From contig JBLMZI010000007.1 in the NCBI GenBank assembly GCA_050258755.1, forward strand, positions 124,001 through 188,000: 64,000 nucleotides of DNA. The letters run 5' to 3'. Position numbers and translations under genes: made by a program. Shown here piece by piece: positions 8,906 to 16,517 of the stretch. The first letter of the stretch is position 1; every line of letters begins with the position of its first letter. The stretch is from JBLMZI01 sp050258755 (GTDB lineage: Bacteria; Bacillota; Syntrophomonadia; Syntrophomonadales; DTU052). The notes under the pieces are model-generated. The model was not told where the DNA came from. It ran no database searches and worked only from the letters and a program-made list of their open reading frames with translations.

Positions 8906-11254
8906 TTGCCGAAACTAGTTAACAACGGCGTGTATTTCATCGATCAGCAAACCCTCATCACGGTCGGCGCAGACGGGTCTGCACAAACCGTGTGCGGCCC
9001 GGAAAAGGCCGGATCTCTGCCGGTTGCGGCACATGAACTCGATCGCGAGACCGCAAAAAAGCAGACGATCGCATATCAGATCCTGTCCAGTCATAACCGA
9101 AGCAGCGATCCGAAAAGGCTGGAAATCCGGTTCGACGCCCTGGCCTCCCACGACATAACATATGTTGGGATCGTCCAAACCGCCCGCGCCAGCGGACTGA
9201 AACAGTTCCCGATGCCCTATGTGCTGACCAATTGCCATAACAGCCTGTGCGCGGTTGGCGGTACGATCAACGAGGACGACCATGTCTTCGGTCTTTCTGC
9301 CGCGCAAAAATACGGCGGCATCTATGTGCCGGCCCACCTGGCGGTGATCCATCAATACATGAGAGAGATGATGACCGCCTGCGGAAACATGATTCTGGGG
9401 TCGGACAGTCATACCCGCTACGGCGCACTGGGCACCATGGGGATCGGAGAGGGCGGTCCGGAACTGGTCAAACAATTGTTGGAGAAGACCTATGACCTGG
9501 CCTACCCGGAGATTGTCGCGGTTTATCTCACTGGAACGCCGCAGCCAGGTGTGGGACCGCAGGATGTGGCACTTTCCATCATCGGCGCGGTATTCGCGAA
9601 CGGTTTCGTGAATAACAAGGTCCTTGAATTTGTGGGCCCGGGCATCCACAACCTGTCGATCGACTACCGCAACGGAATCGATGTTATGACGACCGAAACC
9701 ACCTGTCTAAGCTCGATCTGGGCGACGGATGATAAGGTCGGGGAATATTACCGTACCCATGGCCGGCCTGATGGATACCGGGAACTGACCCCGGGCCCGA
9801 TCGCCTATTACGATGGCGCCATCGTGCTCGATCTCGATAAGATCGAACCGATGATCGCCCTGCCCTTCCACCCGAGCAATGTGTACACGATTACGGAGCT
9901 GAACCGCAATGCGTATGACATCCTGAAGGCCGTTGAGCAAGAGGGCCAACAGAAGCTTGAGAATCCGAAGATGCGGTTTACATTGACCGACAAGCTGGTG
10001 AACGGCAGAATCCGGGTGGACCAGGCGATCGTCGCAGGCTGCGCGGGAGGAACCTTCGAGAATATGATCGATATCGCCGCCATGGTCGAACACGGTTCCA
10101 TCGGCAGCGGAAGCCTGGCCTTCAGCGCCTATCCGGCCAGTCAGCCCATCTTCATGGAACTGATCCGCAACGGGGCGGCCGCGAAGCTGATGGCGGCAGG
10201 TGTCACCATTAAAACGGCATTTTGCGGGCCCTGCTTCGGCGCCGGAGACGTACCGGCCAATGGCGCGCTCAGCATCCGTCATACGACGCGCAATTTCCCG
10301 AATCGGGAAGGTTCGAAACCGGGAGACGGCCAGATCTCGTCGGTGGCCTTGATGGACGCCAGGTCGATTGCCGCTACCGCACTCAACGGGAGCTATCTGA
10401 CACCAGCTACCGAAATGAAAACAGCGGCAGGGTCGCCGCGCTATTCCTTCAATGCTGAGATCTATGCGAACCGGGTTTATCAAGGCTATACCAAGCCATC
10501 CCCCGGGGAGGAACTGAAGTTTGGTCCGAACATCGCGGATTGGCCGCAGATGATCGCGATGCCCAAACACCTGGTGCTGAAGGTGGCTACCGTGATCACC
10601 GATCCGGTTACGACCACCGATGAATTGATCCCATCAGGGGAAACCTCGTCCTATCGTTCCAATCCGCTGCGGTTGGCCGAGTTTACGCTGTCGCGCAAGG
10701 ATCCCGGCTACGTTGAGCGGGCGAAAGACACCGACCGGCTGGAGCGGGAACGCCGCCAGCTGGTCGAACCGGCAGGCGGAGATGCCCAAATGTCCGACGC
10801 ACTGAAAGAAGTCTGCGCGCAGTTGACGGAGAAGATCGGCGGGTTTGCCGGCCCCCGGGAGATCCTGGAGACCACCGGCATCGGGAGTGTGGTGTACGCG
10901 GTTAAACCGGGGGACGGGTCAGCCCGCGAGCAGGCCGCTTCCTGCCAGAAGGTGCTGGGCGGTTGGGCGAATATCGCGGTCAGCTACGCGACCAAACGGT
11001 ACCGCGGCAACCTGGTGAACTGGGGTCTGCTTCCTTTCACCATGGAAGAGACGGCTGACATCCCCTTCGCCGTTGGCGATCTGATTTTCATCGGCGACAT
11101 CCGGGAGAAACTGGAGCAAGGCGAAGAAGTAATTCCGGCGAGGATCATCGGTGCCAACGGCGTACGACCGGTCAATCTCTATCTGAAGAAGATGACGGCC
11201 GATGAAAGGGAGATCATCCTGAAAGGCAGTCTGATTAATTACTACGCGAAGTAG
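8906..11254 (+). CDS. Aconitase-family hydratase (YbhJ-like)
   Basis: 782 residues, aconitase superfamily with a swivel domain at the C-terminal end (about 600-780). It resembles the YbhJ-type hydratases rather than housekeeping AcnA/AcnB in its N terminus (MPKLVNNGVYF). Probable iron-sulfur ligands lie in VAGCAGGTFEN and FCGPCFGAGD, consistent with a 4Fe-4S cluster; substrate is unproven. TTG at 8906 is chosen because GGAGGTG precedes it with good spacing; a longer frame from 8861 has no ribosome binding site. A single-gene unit between a leader hairpin and a bidirectional terminator. Confidence 0.85.
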   Translation: MPKLVNNGVYFIDQQTLITVGADGSAQTVCGPEKAGSLPVAAHELDRETAKKQTIAYQILSSHNRSSDPKRLEIRFDALASHDITYVGIVQTARASGLKQFPMPYVLTNCHNSLCAVGGTINEDDHVFGLSAAQKYGGIYVPAHLAVIHQYMREMMTACGNMILGSDSHTRYGALGTMGIGEGGPELVKQLLEKTYDLAYPEIVAVYLTGTPQPGVGPQDVALSIIGAVFANGFVNNKVLEFVGPGIHNLSIDYRNGIDVMTTETTCLSSIWATDDKVGEYYRTHGRPDGYRELTPGPIAYYDGAIVLDLDKIEPMIALPFHPSNVYTITELNRNAYDILKAVEQEGQQKLENPKMRFTLTDKLVNGRIRVDQAIVAGCAGGTFENMIDIAAMVEHGSIGSGSLAFSAYPASQPIFMELIRNGAAAKLMAAGVTIKTAFCGPCFGAGDVPANGALSIRHTTRNFPNREGSKPGDGQISSVALMDARSIAATALNGSYLTPATEMKTAAGSPRYSFNAEIYANRVYQGYTKPSPGEELKFGPNIADWPQMIAMPKHLVLKVATVITDPVTTTDELIPSGETSSYRSNPLRLAEFTLSRKDPGYVERAKDTDRLERERRQLVEPAGGDAQMSDALKEVCAQLTEKIGGFAGPREILETTGIGSVVYAVKPGDGSAREQAASCQKVLGGWANIAVSYATKRYRGNLVNWGLLPFTMEETADIPFAVGDLIFIGDIREKLEQGEEVIPARIIGANGVRPVNLYLKKMTADEREIILKGSLINYYAK

Positions 11255-11287
11255 TATAACGATTAAAACCGCAGATCATAAGGTGGT

Positions 11288-11332
11288 TAAAAAACCCCGC
11301 AAGTTGGAGTGACTTCCAATTTTGCGGGGTTT
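11288..11332. terminator. Bidirectional terminator between convergent genes
   Basis: AAACCCCGCAA (11292-11302) pairs with TTGCGGGGTTT (11322-11332), with additional inner pairing; A and T tracts on both sides let it serve the hydratase (+) and the HMA/SafE protein (-). Confidence 0.85.
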
Positions 11333-11338
11333 CTATCA

Positions 11339-12766
11339 TCAATCAAACCGGGGTGAAGCCGCCCCGCAGCAGCCGCCGCCGATGCCGGTTGATGCCGTGG
11401 GCTGGGCGTTCTTCGGAGGAGGCGGTGCGCTCCCGAGGTCATCAACGATGTTAAACTGCCCGGTGATCATTCCCATCCAGCAAGAAAAAGCGAGACTGCC
11501 GGTTTTCTTCGGGGTGAATTCTACGATGTTTTCGCCGGGAACCAGCTGTTTTTGTATGCCGAGTTCCGGGACGGTAATCGGATTATTGCATCCGTTCAGG
11601 GATTTTGCATTGATGATCCATTTAACCGGGATACCTTTTTGTATATTGGTGACCGCCGGACTGTATCCGTATTCGTCGACCACGGTGCGAACGATTTGAA
11701 CGCCATCTTCCACCTGGACCTGAGTGGCAGCCTCGGAGGGCTGGACAAAAGCCAGCGGGTTCACCGAAACACCGGACAGGGCCATTCCGCGCGAAAACAT
11801 CAGCAAGGCCATTACCGTTACCATTACAGCACTGATTTTCAGCATGCCGCGGCTGTATTTGTGACTGAGAAGCGTGTTCAGTACCCCGAAGCCAAGCAGC
11901 AGCGGAACGGTTCCGGCTGCGAAGACCAGCATGGATGTCGCCCCGGCGATCAGACTTCCAGTACCCAGTGCGTACAGCTGCATAGCCTGCAGCGGTCCGC
12001 AGGGCAATAAGCCGTTAGCCAGTCCGACGTAAAATGGCTGGTGTCCGCTCCGAAGCCGTTCTACCCGGTCCTGTAGTCTTCCCGGCAGCCGGAGGGTGAA
12101 CTTGCGTGTCCAGTCGAACAGACCCAGCATGTTTAAGGCCAGCATGAGCATGAGAACGCTGGCGGCCACTGTCACAACGCCCCGGGCGGCATTCGAAAAG
12201 GTTACGGCTGAGCCCAGCATTCCGGCCAATCCGCCGATAATCGTATATGATGCCACCCGCCCGGCGTTATACGACAAGCTGGGCCAAATCCGGCTTTTCC
12301 AGCCGGGAGCGTCTTCTTCAGTAATTCGCACGGTTTGCGACACAACAATTCCCCCGCACATTGCCACACAGTGCACTGAGGTGAGAAGGCCGACCACAAA
12401 TAGCACGCCAAACGTCATCGATTTCTCGATTTGCGGGATGTTATACAACCCGGTCAGGTTGTTCAGCAGCAGGTACAACACAGCCACGATGACGACAAAC
12501 CCGAGAATATCCATAGTGCGCCATCGGTTGGGCGCGGCAGTTTCCGAACCGACTTGGTACCCTGCTTTTTCGATGGCCTGTACAATTTCAGATTTGCGAA
12601 TGGAAATGTCGTCAAAATCCACTTCCACGGTGCCGCGATGCGCATTGGCGCGAACCCGGTAAACCCCGGGCAAGCGCGTTAAGGCCCGGGAAATCGTGTT
12701 TTCACATCCCGAACAGGTCATGCCATTGACATAGATGATTTCCTTTGACGACTGTTGTTTACGCAT
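11339..12766 (-). CDS. HMA - SafE/TauE membrane - cupredoxin fusion protein
   Basis: 475 residues with three parts. An N-terminal heavy-metal-associated domain (about 8-75) has the MTCSGCEN copper-binding motif. A six-helix membrane region (about 88-335) belongs to the COG2836 sulfite exporter/SafE-like family and begins with a GLLTSVHCVAMCGG segment. A C-terminal cupredoxin-like domain (about 350-450) shows GCNNPITVPELG and a late SCWMGM, plausible Cys/Met copper ligands. The tail has another CC pair. The likely role is copper handling at the membrane, possibly for cuproprotein assembly or detoxification. ATG follows GAGGAGGC. It is 38 bases after a small membrane protein gene, probably one operon. 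Confidence 0.85.
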   Translation of the reverse strand: MRKQQSSKEIIYVNGMTCSGCENTISRALTRLPGVYRVRANAHRGTVEVDFDDISIRKSEIVQAIEKAGYQVGSETAAPNRWRTMDILGFVVIVAVLYLLLNNLTGLYNIPQIEKSMTFGVLFVVGLLTSVHCVAMCGGIVVSQTVRITEEDAPGWKSRIWPSLSYNAGRVASYTIIGGLAGMLGSAVTFSNAARGVVTVAASVLMLMLALNMLGLFDWTRKFTLRLPGRLQDRVERLRSGHQPFYVGLANGLLPCGPLQAMQLYALGTGSLIAGATSMLVFAAGTVPLLLGFGVLNTLLSHKYSRGMLKISAVMVTVMALLMFSRGMALSGVSVNPLAFVQPSEAATQVQVEDGVQIVRTVVDEYGYSPAVTNIQKGIPVKWIINAKSLNGCNNPITVPELGIQKQLVPGENIVEFTPKKTGSLAFSCWMGMITGQFNIVDDLGSAPPPPKNAQPTASTGIGGGCCGAASPRFD

Positions 12767-12804
12767 GTTAGCCTCCTCAGTTTATCCATGATCGTTTTGA
12801 CCGG

Positions 12805-13125
12805 TTATTCCTGGTTTGTGCCTGGATCCGGCCCCTTTTTCTTTGTATCTTTCTGCCAATGTGCGGTGCCCATCAGGGTTAACAGCATTCCAAACGCGAT
12901 AATCATAATGTTCGGCCAGAGCGTTCCGCCGAACAGGCACCGGCCGGTAAATGCCGGAGAGAATGGCAGCAGTCCTTGCATGAGGACCATGTTATACGCC
13001 CCAACCAGTAAAACTGCGATCCCGAGCGAGGTAAAAACGATGCTCAAAGCGTTTTTATCGGACGGCTCGGAGATCAGGAAAATGACCACACCCACCACCA
13101 CCAGAAATGTCAGCATCATCATCAA
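12805..13125 (-). CDS. Small three-helix membrane protein
   Basis: 106 residues with hydrophobic helices at about 3-20, 25-45 and 68-88 and a lysine-rich cytoplasmic tail. No family was recognised. A GAAAGAAGG ribosome binding site precedes a run of ATG codons at the start; the first is used. It is just upstream of the HMA/SafE/cupredoxin gene on the same strand, so it may be a partner in metal handling; this is inferred from position only. Confidence 0.6.
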   Translation of the reverse strand: MMMMLTFLVVVGVVIFLISEPSDKNALSIVFTSLGIAVLLVGAYNMVLMQGLLPFSPAFTGRCLFGGTLWPNIMIIAFGMLLTLMGTAHWQKDTKKKGPDPGTNQE

Positions 13126-13386
13126 CGACCTTCTTTCTGCCGATATCGTTCATATTCAGGGATGACCGGTATAAAAACCGGCGCGAGGTTTTCGGAATCA
13201 CAATGGCTCATTTATCTGTGTTGCATAAAGCGTGCCAAGTGACGTAACAAAGCATCTGAGCGATAAACCCTGGTATTGTGGGACGACAGCGATACGGCAG
13301 AGTGGGGGAAATGCCGCAGTGTAAGTGGCATATCCCCCATTTGGGCGAGGTTCATCATCTCTCAACCGGGCATGCTTTTTGCTGAA

Positions 13387-13551
13387 TTACTGAACGGTAA
13401 CATTCTCGATTTTTTTGATCTCCACTTCGGCCGCCTGGCGTTTGTTTCGGCCTTCCTTGTGAATCTTAATCGTTTCCTCAATCGTGCTGATCAGATCGGC
13501 GTTGACCTTTTTGAGGGTTTCGATATCGACGATGCCGCGTTCGGTTTCTTC
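13387..13551 (-). pseudogene. C-terminal remnant of a TelA/YaaN-family toxic anion resistance gene
   Basis: Read on the minus strand, 54 codons ending in TAA encode a segment with ERGIVDIETLKKVN, then LISTIEETIKI and EGRNKRQAAEVEI, the typical C-terminal end of TelA/YaaN proteins, which are normally 350-400 residues. An in-frame TAA (13552-13554) and a further TGA upstream close the frame at once, and no start codon or ribosome binding site fits. The rest of the gene is absent from the flanking sequence, so this is a deletion relic rather than a simple point mutation. Confidence 0.75.
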
Positions 13552-13706
13552 TTACATATCCCGTCACCCGCAGTATCGCTCGGATAGCGCAAAAACCTGC
13601 CGAATTGCCGCGCTATTTCCGGGAAAATAATCTTCCGGTTTTGGGGTTTTTTCCTGCTCATTCCCTGAATTCTGCCACAATTGACGTTTACCATTAGGAC
13701 AGAGCC

Positions 13707-13734
13707 GGCTCAATGGCGCGCCGGCCATTGAGCC
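13707..13734. repeat. Perfect inverted repeat in the aminomutase leader
   Basis: An 11-bp perfect inverted repeat (13707-13717 with 13724-13734) with a 6-base loop, 42 bases before the aminomutase start. It has no T run, so it is more likely an RNA hairpin or a protein binding site than a terminator. Confidence 0.55.
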
Positions 13735-13776
13735 GCCGAAAACCCGGTGATTTCTATCCGGCAAGGAGGGAGCAGC

Positions 13777-15051
13777 ATGAACGAAACCGGTAATTTGCCG
13801 GACAAGTATCTTAGTCTGACGGAAAGTACCGGGGTAAGCGAGCGTAAGAGCGATTACACGGAATACCTTGATAGCCTGCCTTCCGAATCCCGGATCCGAG
13901 AACAGGCCAATGCCCGGAAGCAGACAATCCTGGAAATCCTCGGCGGCGACCAGGAAGACTGGCATGACTGGAGATGGCAGTTGAAGAACCGGGTTCGGGA
14001 CAGCGAAAGACTCGCTCATATCCTGGGTTTGAGCGATTTGGAACGGCAGCGGATTGATAGAGTGGGCGAAACGTACCGGTGGGCCATTTCGCCGTATTAC
14101 TTGAGCTTGATTGGACCCGAATTGCAGGATAGTCCTATCTACCGCCAGTCGGTTCCCACGATACTTGAACTTGCACCGGGCGGCAGCCTGGATCCGATGA
14201 ATGAGGCCGGAACGTCGCCGGCTCCCTGTGTAACCCGAAGGTATCCGGATCGATTGATCATTAACGTCACCAATCAGTGCGCCATGTACTGCCGGCATTG
14301 TCAGCGGCGCCGGAATATCGGCGAAGTTGACTGCCATTCCGGCCGGGAGGATGTTGCCCAAGCGCTCCGGTATGTCGCAAACAATCCAGAAATCAGGGAT
14401 GTTTTGATCACCGGCGGCGACGCTTTCATGCTGAGCGACACGATGCTCGACTGGATTCTTGGCGAACTGCACCAGATCCGGCATGTCGAGATAAAAAGGA
14501 TTGGAACCAGAACGCCGGTTACGCTTCCGCAGCGTGTTACGCCGGAACTCTGTCAAATCATTGCGCATTACCCGCCGGTCTATGTGAACCTGCAGTTCAA
14601 CCATCCCCAGGAAATCACCCCGGAAGCGAAGGAAGCCTGCGACCGGCTGGTCAAGGCTGGCGCGGTCCTGGGGAACCAGGCTGTGCTGCTTCGGGGAGTC
14701 AACGACCGGCCGTTTGTGATGAAAAAGCTGAACCAGGATTTACTCAGGATTCGGGTGCGTCCCTACTATATTTTTCATGCCAAAGATGTCAAAGGGACCC
14801 GCCATTTTCAAACCGGCATTCAAGACGGAATGGACATTATCCGGGGTCTCCGTGGGCATACCTCCGGTTTGGCGGTTCCGACATACATTGTCAATGCACC
14901 CGGCGGATTAGGGAAAATCCCGCTGATGCCCAACCATATTCTGCAGGTCAGAAAGGACAAGGTTGTCTTAAAGACCTGGGAAGGGAAAATCGTTACCATA
15001 GAAAACCGCGTGAACGATGAAAGTGATTTCACCGGGAACGCGGCCCGATAA
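13777..15051 (+). CDS. eam: Glutamate 2,3-aminomutase (KamA-family radical SAM enzyme)
   Basis: 424 residues, PLP- and SAM-dependent aminomutase. The radical SAM cluster motif is C168-x3-C172-x2-C175. The conserved HTSG and APGG-GK segments near the C terminus are those of KamA enzymes. In lysine 2,3-aminomutase two aspartates, 37 residues apart, hold the lysine side chain; here the aligned residues are Lys336 and Asn373, also 37 apart, which is the substitution reported for glutamate 2,3-aminomutase. I therefore infer conversion of L-glutamate to beta-glutamate, a compatible solute. ATG at 13777 follows AAGGAGGG. No ablB-like acetyltransferase is adjacent, which also argues against N-acetyl-beta-lysine synthesis. 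Confidence 0.8.
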   Translation: MNETGNLPDKYLSLTESTGVSERKSDYTEYLDSLPSESRIREQANARKQTILEILGGDQEDWHDWRWQLKNRVRDSERLAHILGLSDLERQRIDRVGETYRWAISPYYLSLIGPELQDSPIYRQSVPTILELAPGGSLDPMNEAGTSPAPCVTRRYPDRLIINVTNQCAMYCRHCQRRRNIGEVDCHSGREDVAQALRYVANNPEIRDVLITGGDAFMLSDTMLDWILGELHQIRHVEIKRIGTRTPVTLPQRVTPELCQIIAHYPPVYVNLQFNHPQEITPEAKEACDRLVKAGAVLGNQAVLLRGVNDRPFVMKKLNQDLLRIRVRPYYIFHAKDVKGTRHFQTGIQDGMDIIRGLRGHTSGLAVPTYIVNAPGGLGKIPLMPNHILQVRKDKVVLKTWEGKIVTIENRVNDESDFTGNAAR

Positions 15052-15121
15052 TTAGGTACCTAAATATTATTCTTGACAGAAATGACAGCGGGGAATAATC
15101 TAGAATTAGTTAGGTACCTAA
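15052..15121 (+). promoter_or_regulatory. MarR promoter flanked by two identical palindromes
   Basis: TTGACA (15073-15078) and TAATCT (15096-15101) are 17 bases apart. The palindrome TTAGGTACCTAA occurs at 15052-15063, directly after the aminomutase stop, and again at 15110-15121, covering the start of the transcript; their centres are 58 bases apart. This fits autorepression by the MarR protein encoded next. Confidence 0.8.
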
Positions 15122-15156
15122 TTGAAATTGAATGCGAAATCATTGGAGGGGTTACG

Positions 15157-15723
15157 ATGGCAGGAGCGAAATCGATGGATCTGTTTGTCGCGGTGATGCG
15201 GCTGAACCGGCAAATGATCCGGTTTGCCCATAAGAACGTGATTTTGGGACGGGGCATGCATCATGCGCAGGCGAATCTCTTGAGTATGATCGCCAGCCTG
15301 GATGGGCCGACCCAGCGGGACTTGGCTGAAGAAATGGACGTTCGGCCGTCTTCCATGACCGAAATGTTGGGGCGGTTGGAGCAGTCGGGATGGATCCGCC
15401 GGGTGCAGGATGAGAACGATCAGCGCGTCCTCCGGGTCTATTTGACCGATGCGGGCAAAAAGATTGTGGACGAATCGCCAGGATTTCGGAGTCAAACGGC
15501 GGGTGCGATTTTCGATTGCCTGACCGACGAAGAAAAAGACCAACTGGCGGCGTTTCTGGACAAAATTTCCGCGAATCTGGAGAGGTCGGAAGAAAGCTTA
15601 AAAGACGCTTGCCGGAGTAAAGCGGCCAGCCACTGCGGCCACCACCATAAAGGCCCACGGGGCTGCGGTCATCCACCGTTCGGCCCCGGTTATTACTGCA
15701 GGCCTCCGTTTTTCGGCCGGTAG
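15157..15723 (+). CDS. MarR-family regulator with a Cys/His-rich tail
   Basis: 188 residues. The winged helix-turn-helix spans about 30-110 (QRDLAEEMDVRPSSMTEMLGRLEQSGWI, then a basic wing with DENDQRVLRVYLT); dimerisation helices flank it. The last 35 residues are unusual: they contain four Cys and several His (SHCGHHHKGPRGCGH), ending in a Gly/Pro/aromatic stretch, suggesting a metal-binding or sensing tail. ATG at 15157 follows GGAGGGG; upstream in-frame codons belong to the operator region. Twin palindromes flank its promoter. The targets besides itself are unknown. Confidence 0.88.
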   Translation: MAGAKSMDLFVAVMRLNRQMIRFAHKNVILGRGMHHAQANLLSMIASLDGPTQRDLAEEMDVRPSSMTEMLGRLEQSGWIRRVQDENDQRVLRVYLTDAGKKIVDESPGFRSQTAGAIFDCLTDEEKDQLAAFLDKISANLERSEESLKDACRSKAASHCGHHHKGPRGCGHPPFGPGYYCRPPFFGR

Positions 15724-15806
15724 GGTAATTCATCCGAAACAGCGGGATTGATCAGATGATTGGTCCCGCTGCTTTCGATACAACAATCATTTATGCGCGG
15801 CATCCT

Positions 15807-16241
15807 TTACGAATCAGTGTCCACATTGTATCGAATAGTAATGATGCTTGCGCCGGATTTGGGATCGAGATTGGATGCGACGGCGCCCCATTTGTACTTG
15901 TAGGGTGGCGGGCCGAGCTTCTGTTTGAGCCATTTATCATGATCTTCTTTCCGCCGCAGTTCCTGCTGTTCAGTGAGGTGTTCCCGTGAGGGGATTTTAC
16001 CTTTCTGGGTCAGACCGATCTGAACAAATTCAAGGGTGTCCTGCGGGTTAAAACAGAGAATCACAATAAAAAAGCGGTTCCCGCTTTTTTGCGGCTGCAA
16101 ATAGTAATTGGTCCAGGAATACTCCTGGGTATCAAAGACCTCTTTTAACCAATCAGATTCGACAAATTTTGCCCGGGCAAACGCCCGCCGAATGATCTTT
16201 CCATTATCGAAAACCAGATTACCGGAAGCAGTGTCAATCAC
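15807..16241 (-). CDS. Hypothetical protein, 144 residues
   Basis: Soluble protein of 144 residues with GTG start behind GAGGAGGG. It begins with a short beta-rich stretch (NLVFDNGKIIRRAFARAKF), has aromatic-rich strands (WTNYYLQPQ, RFFIVILCF) and a charged middle (QQELRRKEDHDKWLKQKLG) before a final strand. No family was recognised and no signal peptide or membrane segment is visible. Codon usage and the ribosome binding site support it as a real gene. It stands alone, convergent with the MarR gene. Confidence 0.6.
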   Translation of the reverse strand: MIDTASGNLVFDNGKIIRRAFARAKFVESDWLKEVFDTQEYSWTNYYLQPQKSGNRFFIVILCFNPQDTLEFVQIGLTQKGKIPSREHLTEQQELRRKEDHDKWLKQKLGPPPYKYKWGAVASNLDPKSGASIITIRYNVDTDS

Positions 16242-16460
16242 TTTTCCGCCCCCCTCCTCGCTGCAAACACCGCAGCCTGATTGTGTTTCAGCCTTATCGA
16301 GAGAATGCGTTCCGGCCTTCGGCCGGGCTCTCGAAATTCGACTGTGCCATCACCGGGATGGTTATGATTTGGTGTCTGCTCATCAACAATTTTTATTATA
16401 TCACTCGAAGAATGTAGAATTGCGACAACTTGCGCTTGAGGACGGTTGCCATTTTCAATG

Positions 16461-16489
16461 AAAAAATCCGGGGGAGTGGTCCCCCGGAT
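16461..16489 (-). terminator. Terminator of the lipase gene
   Basis: On the minus strand a 10-bp stem (16480-16489 with 16466-16475) with a 4-base loop is followed by a six-T run (16461-16466 on plus as A). It lies just after the lipase stop. Confidence 0.9.
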
Positions 16490-16517
16490 CTCGCCGTAAA
16501 CTTTGGCTTTGTGGGAT

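Noticed and set aside
13276..13587. 103-codon plus-strand frame between the small membrane protein and the aminomutase
   Set aside because: It is opposite the telA remnant, whose reading frame has clear TelA signature sequence; no ribosome binding site is present.
13564..14604. 346-codon minus-strand frame opposite the aminomutase
   Set aside because: The plus strand encodes the complete radical SAM motif with a good start; the minus frame is a compositional shadow.
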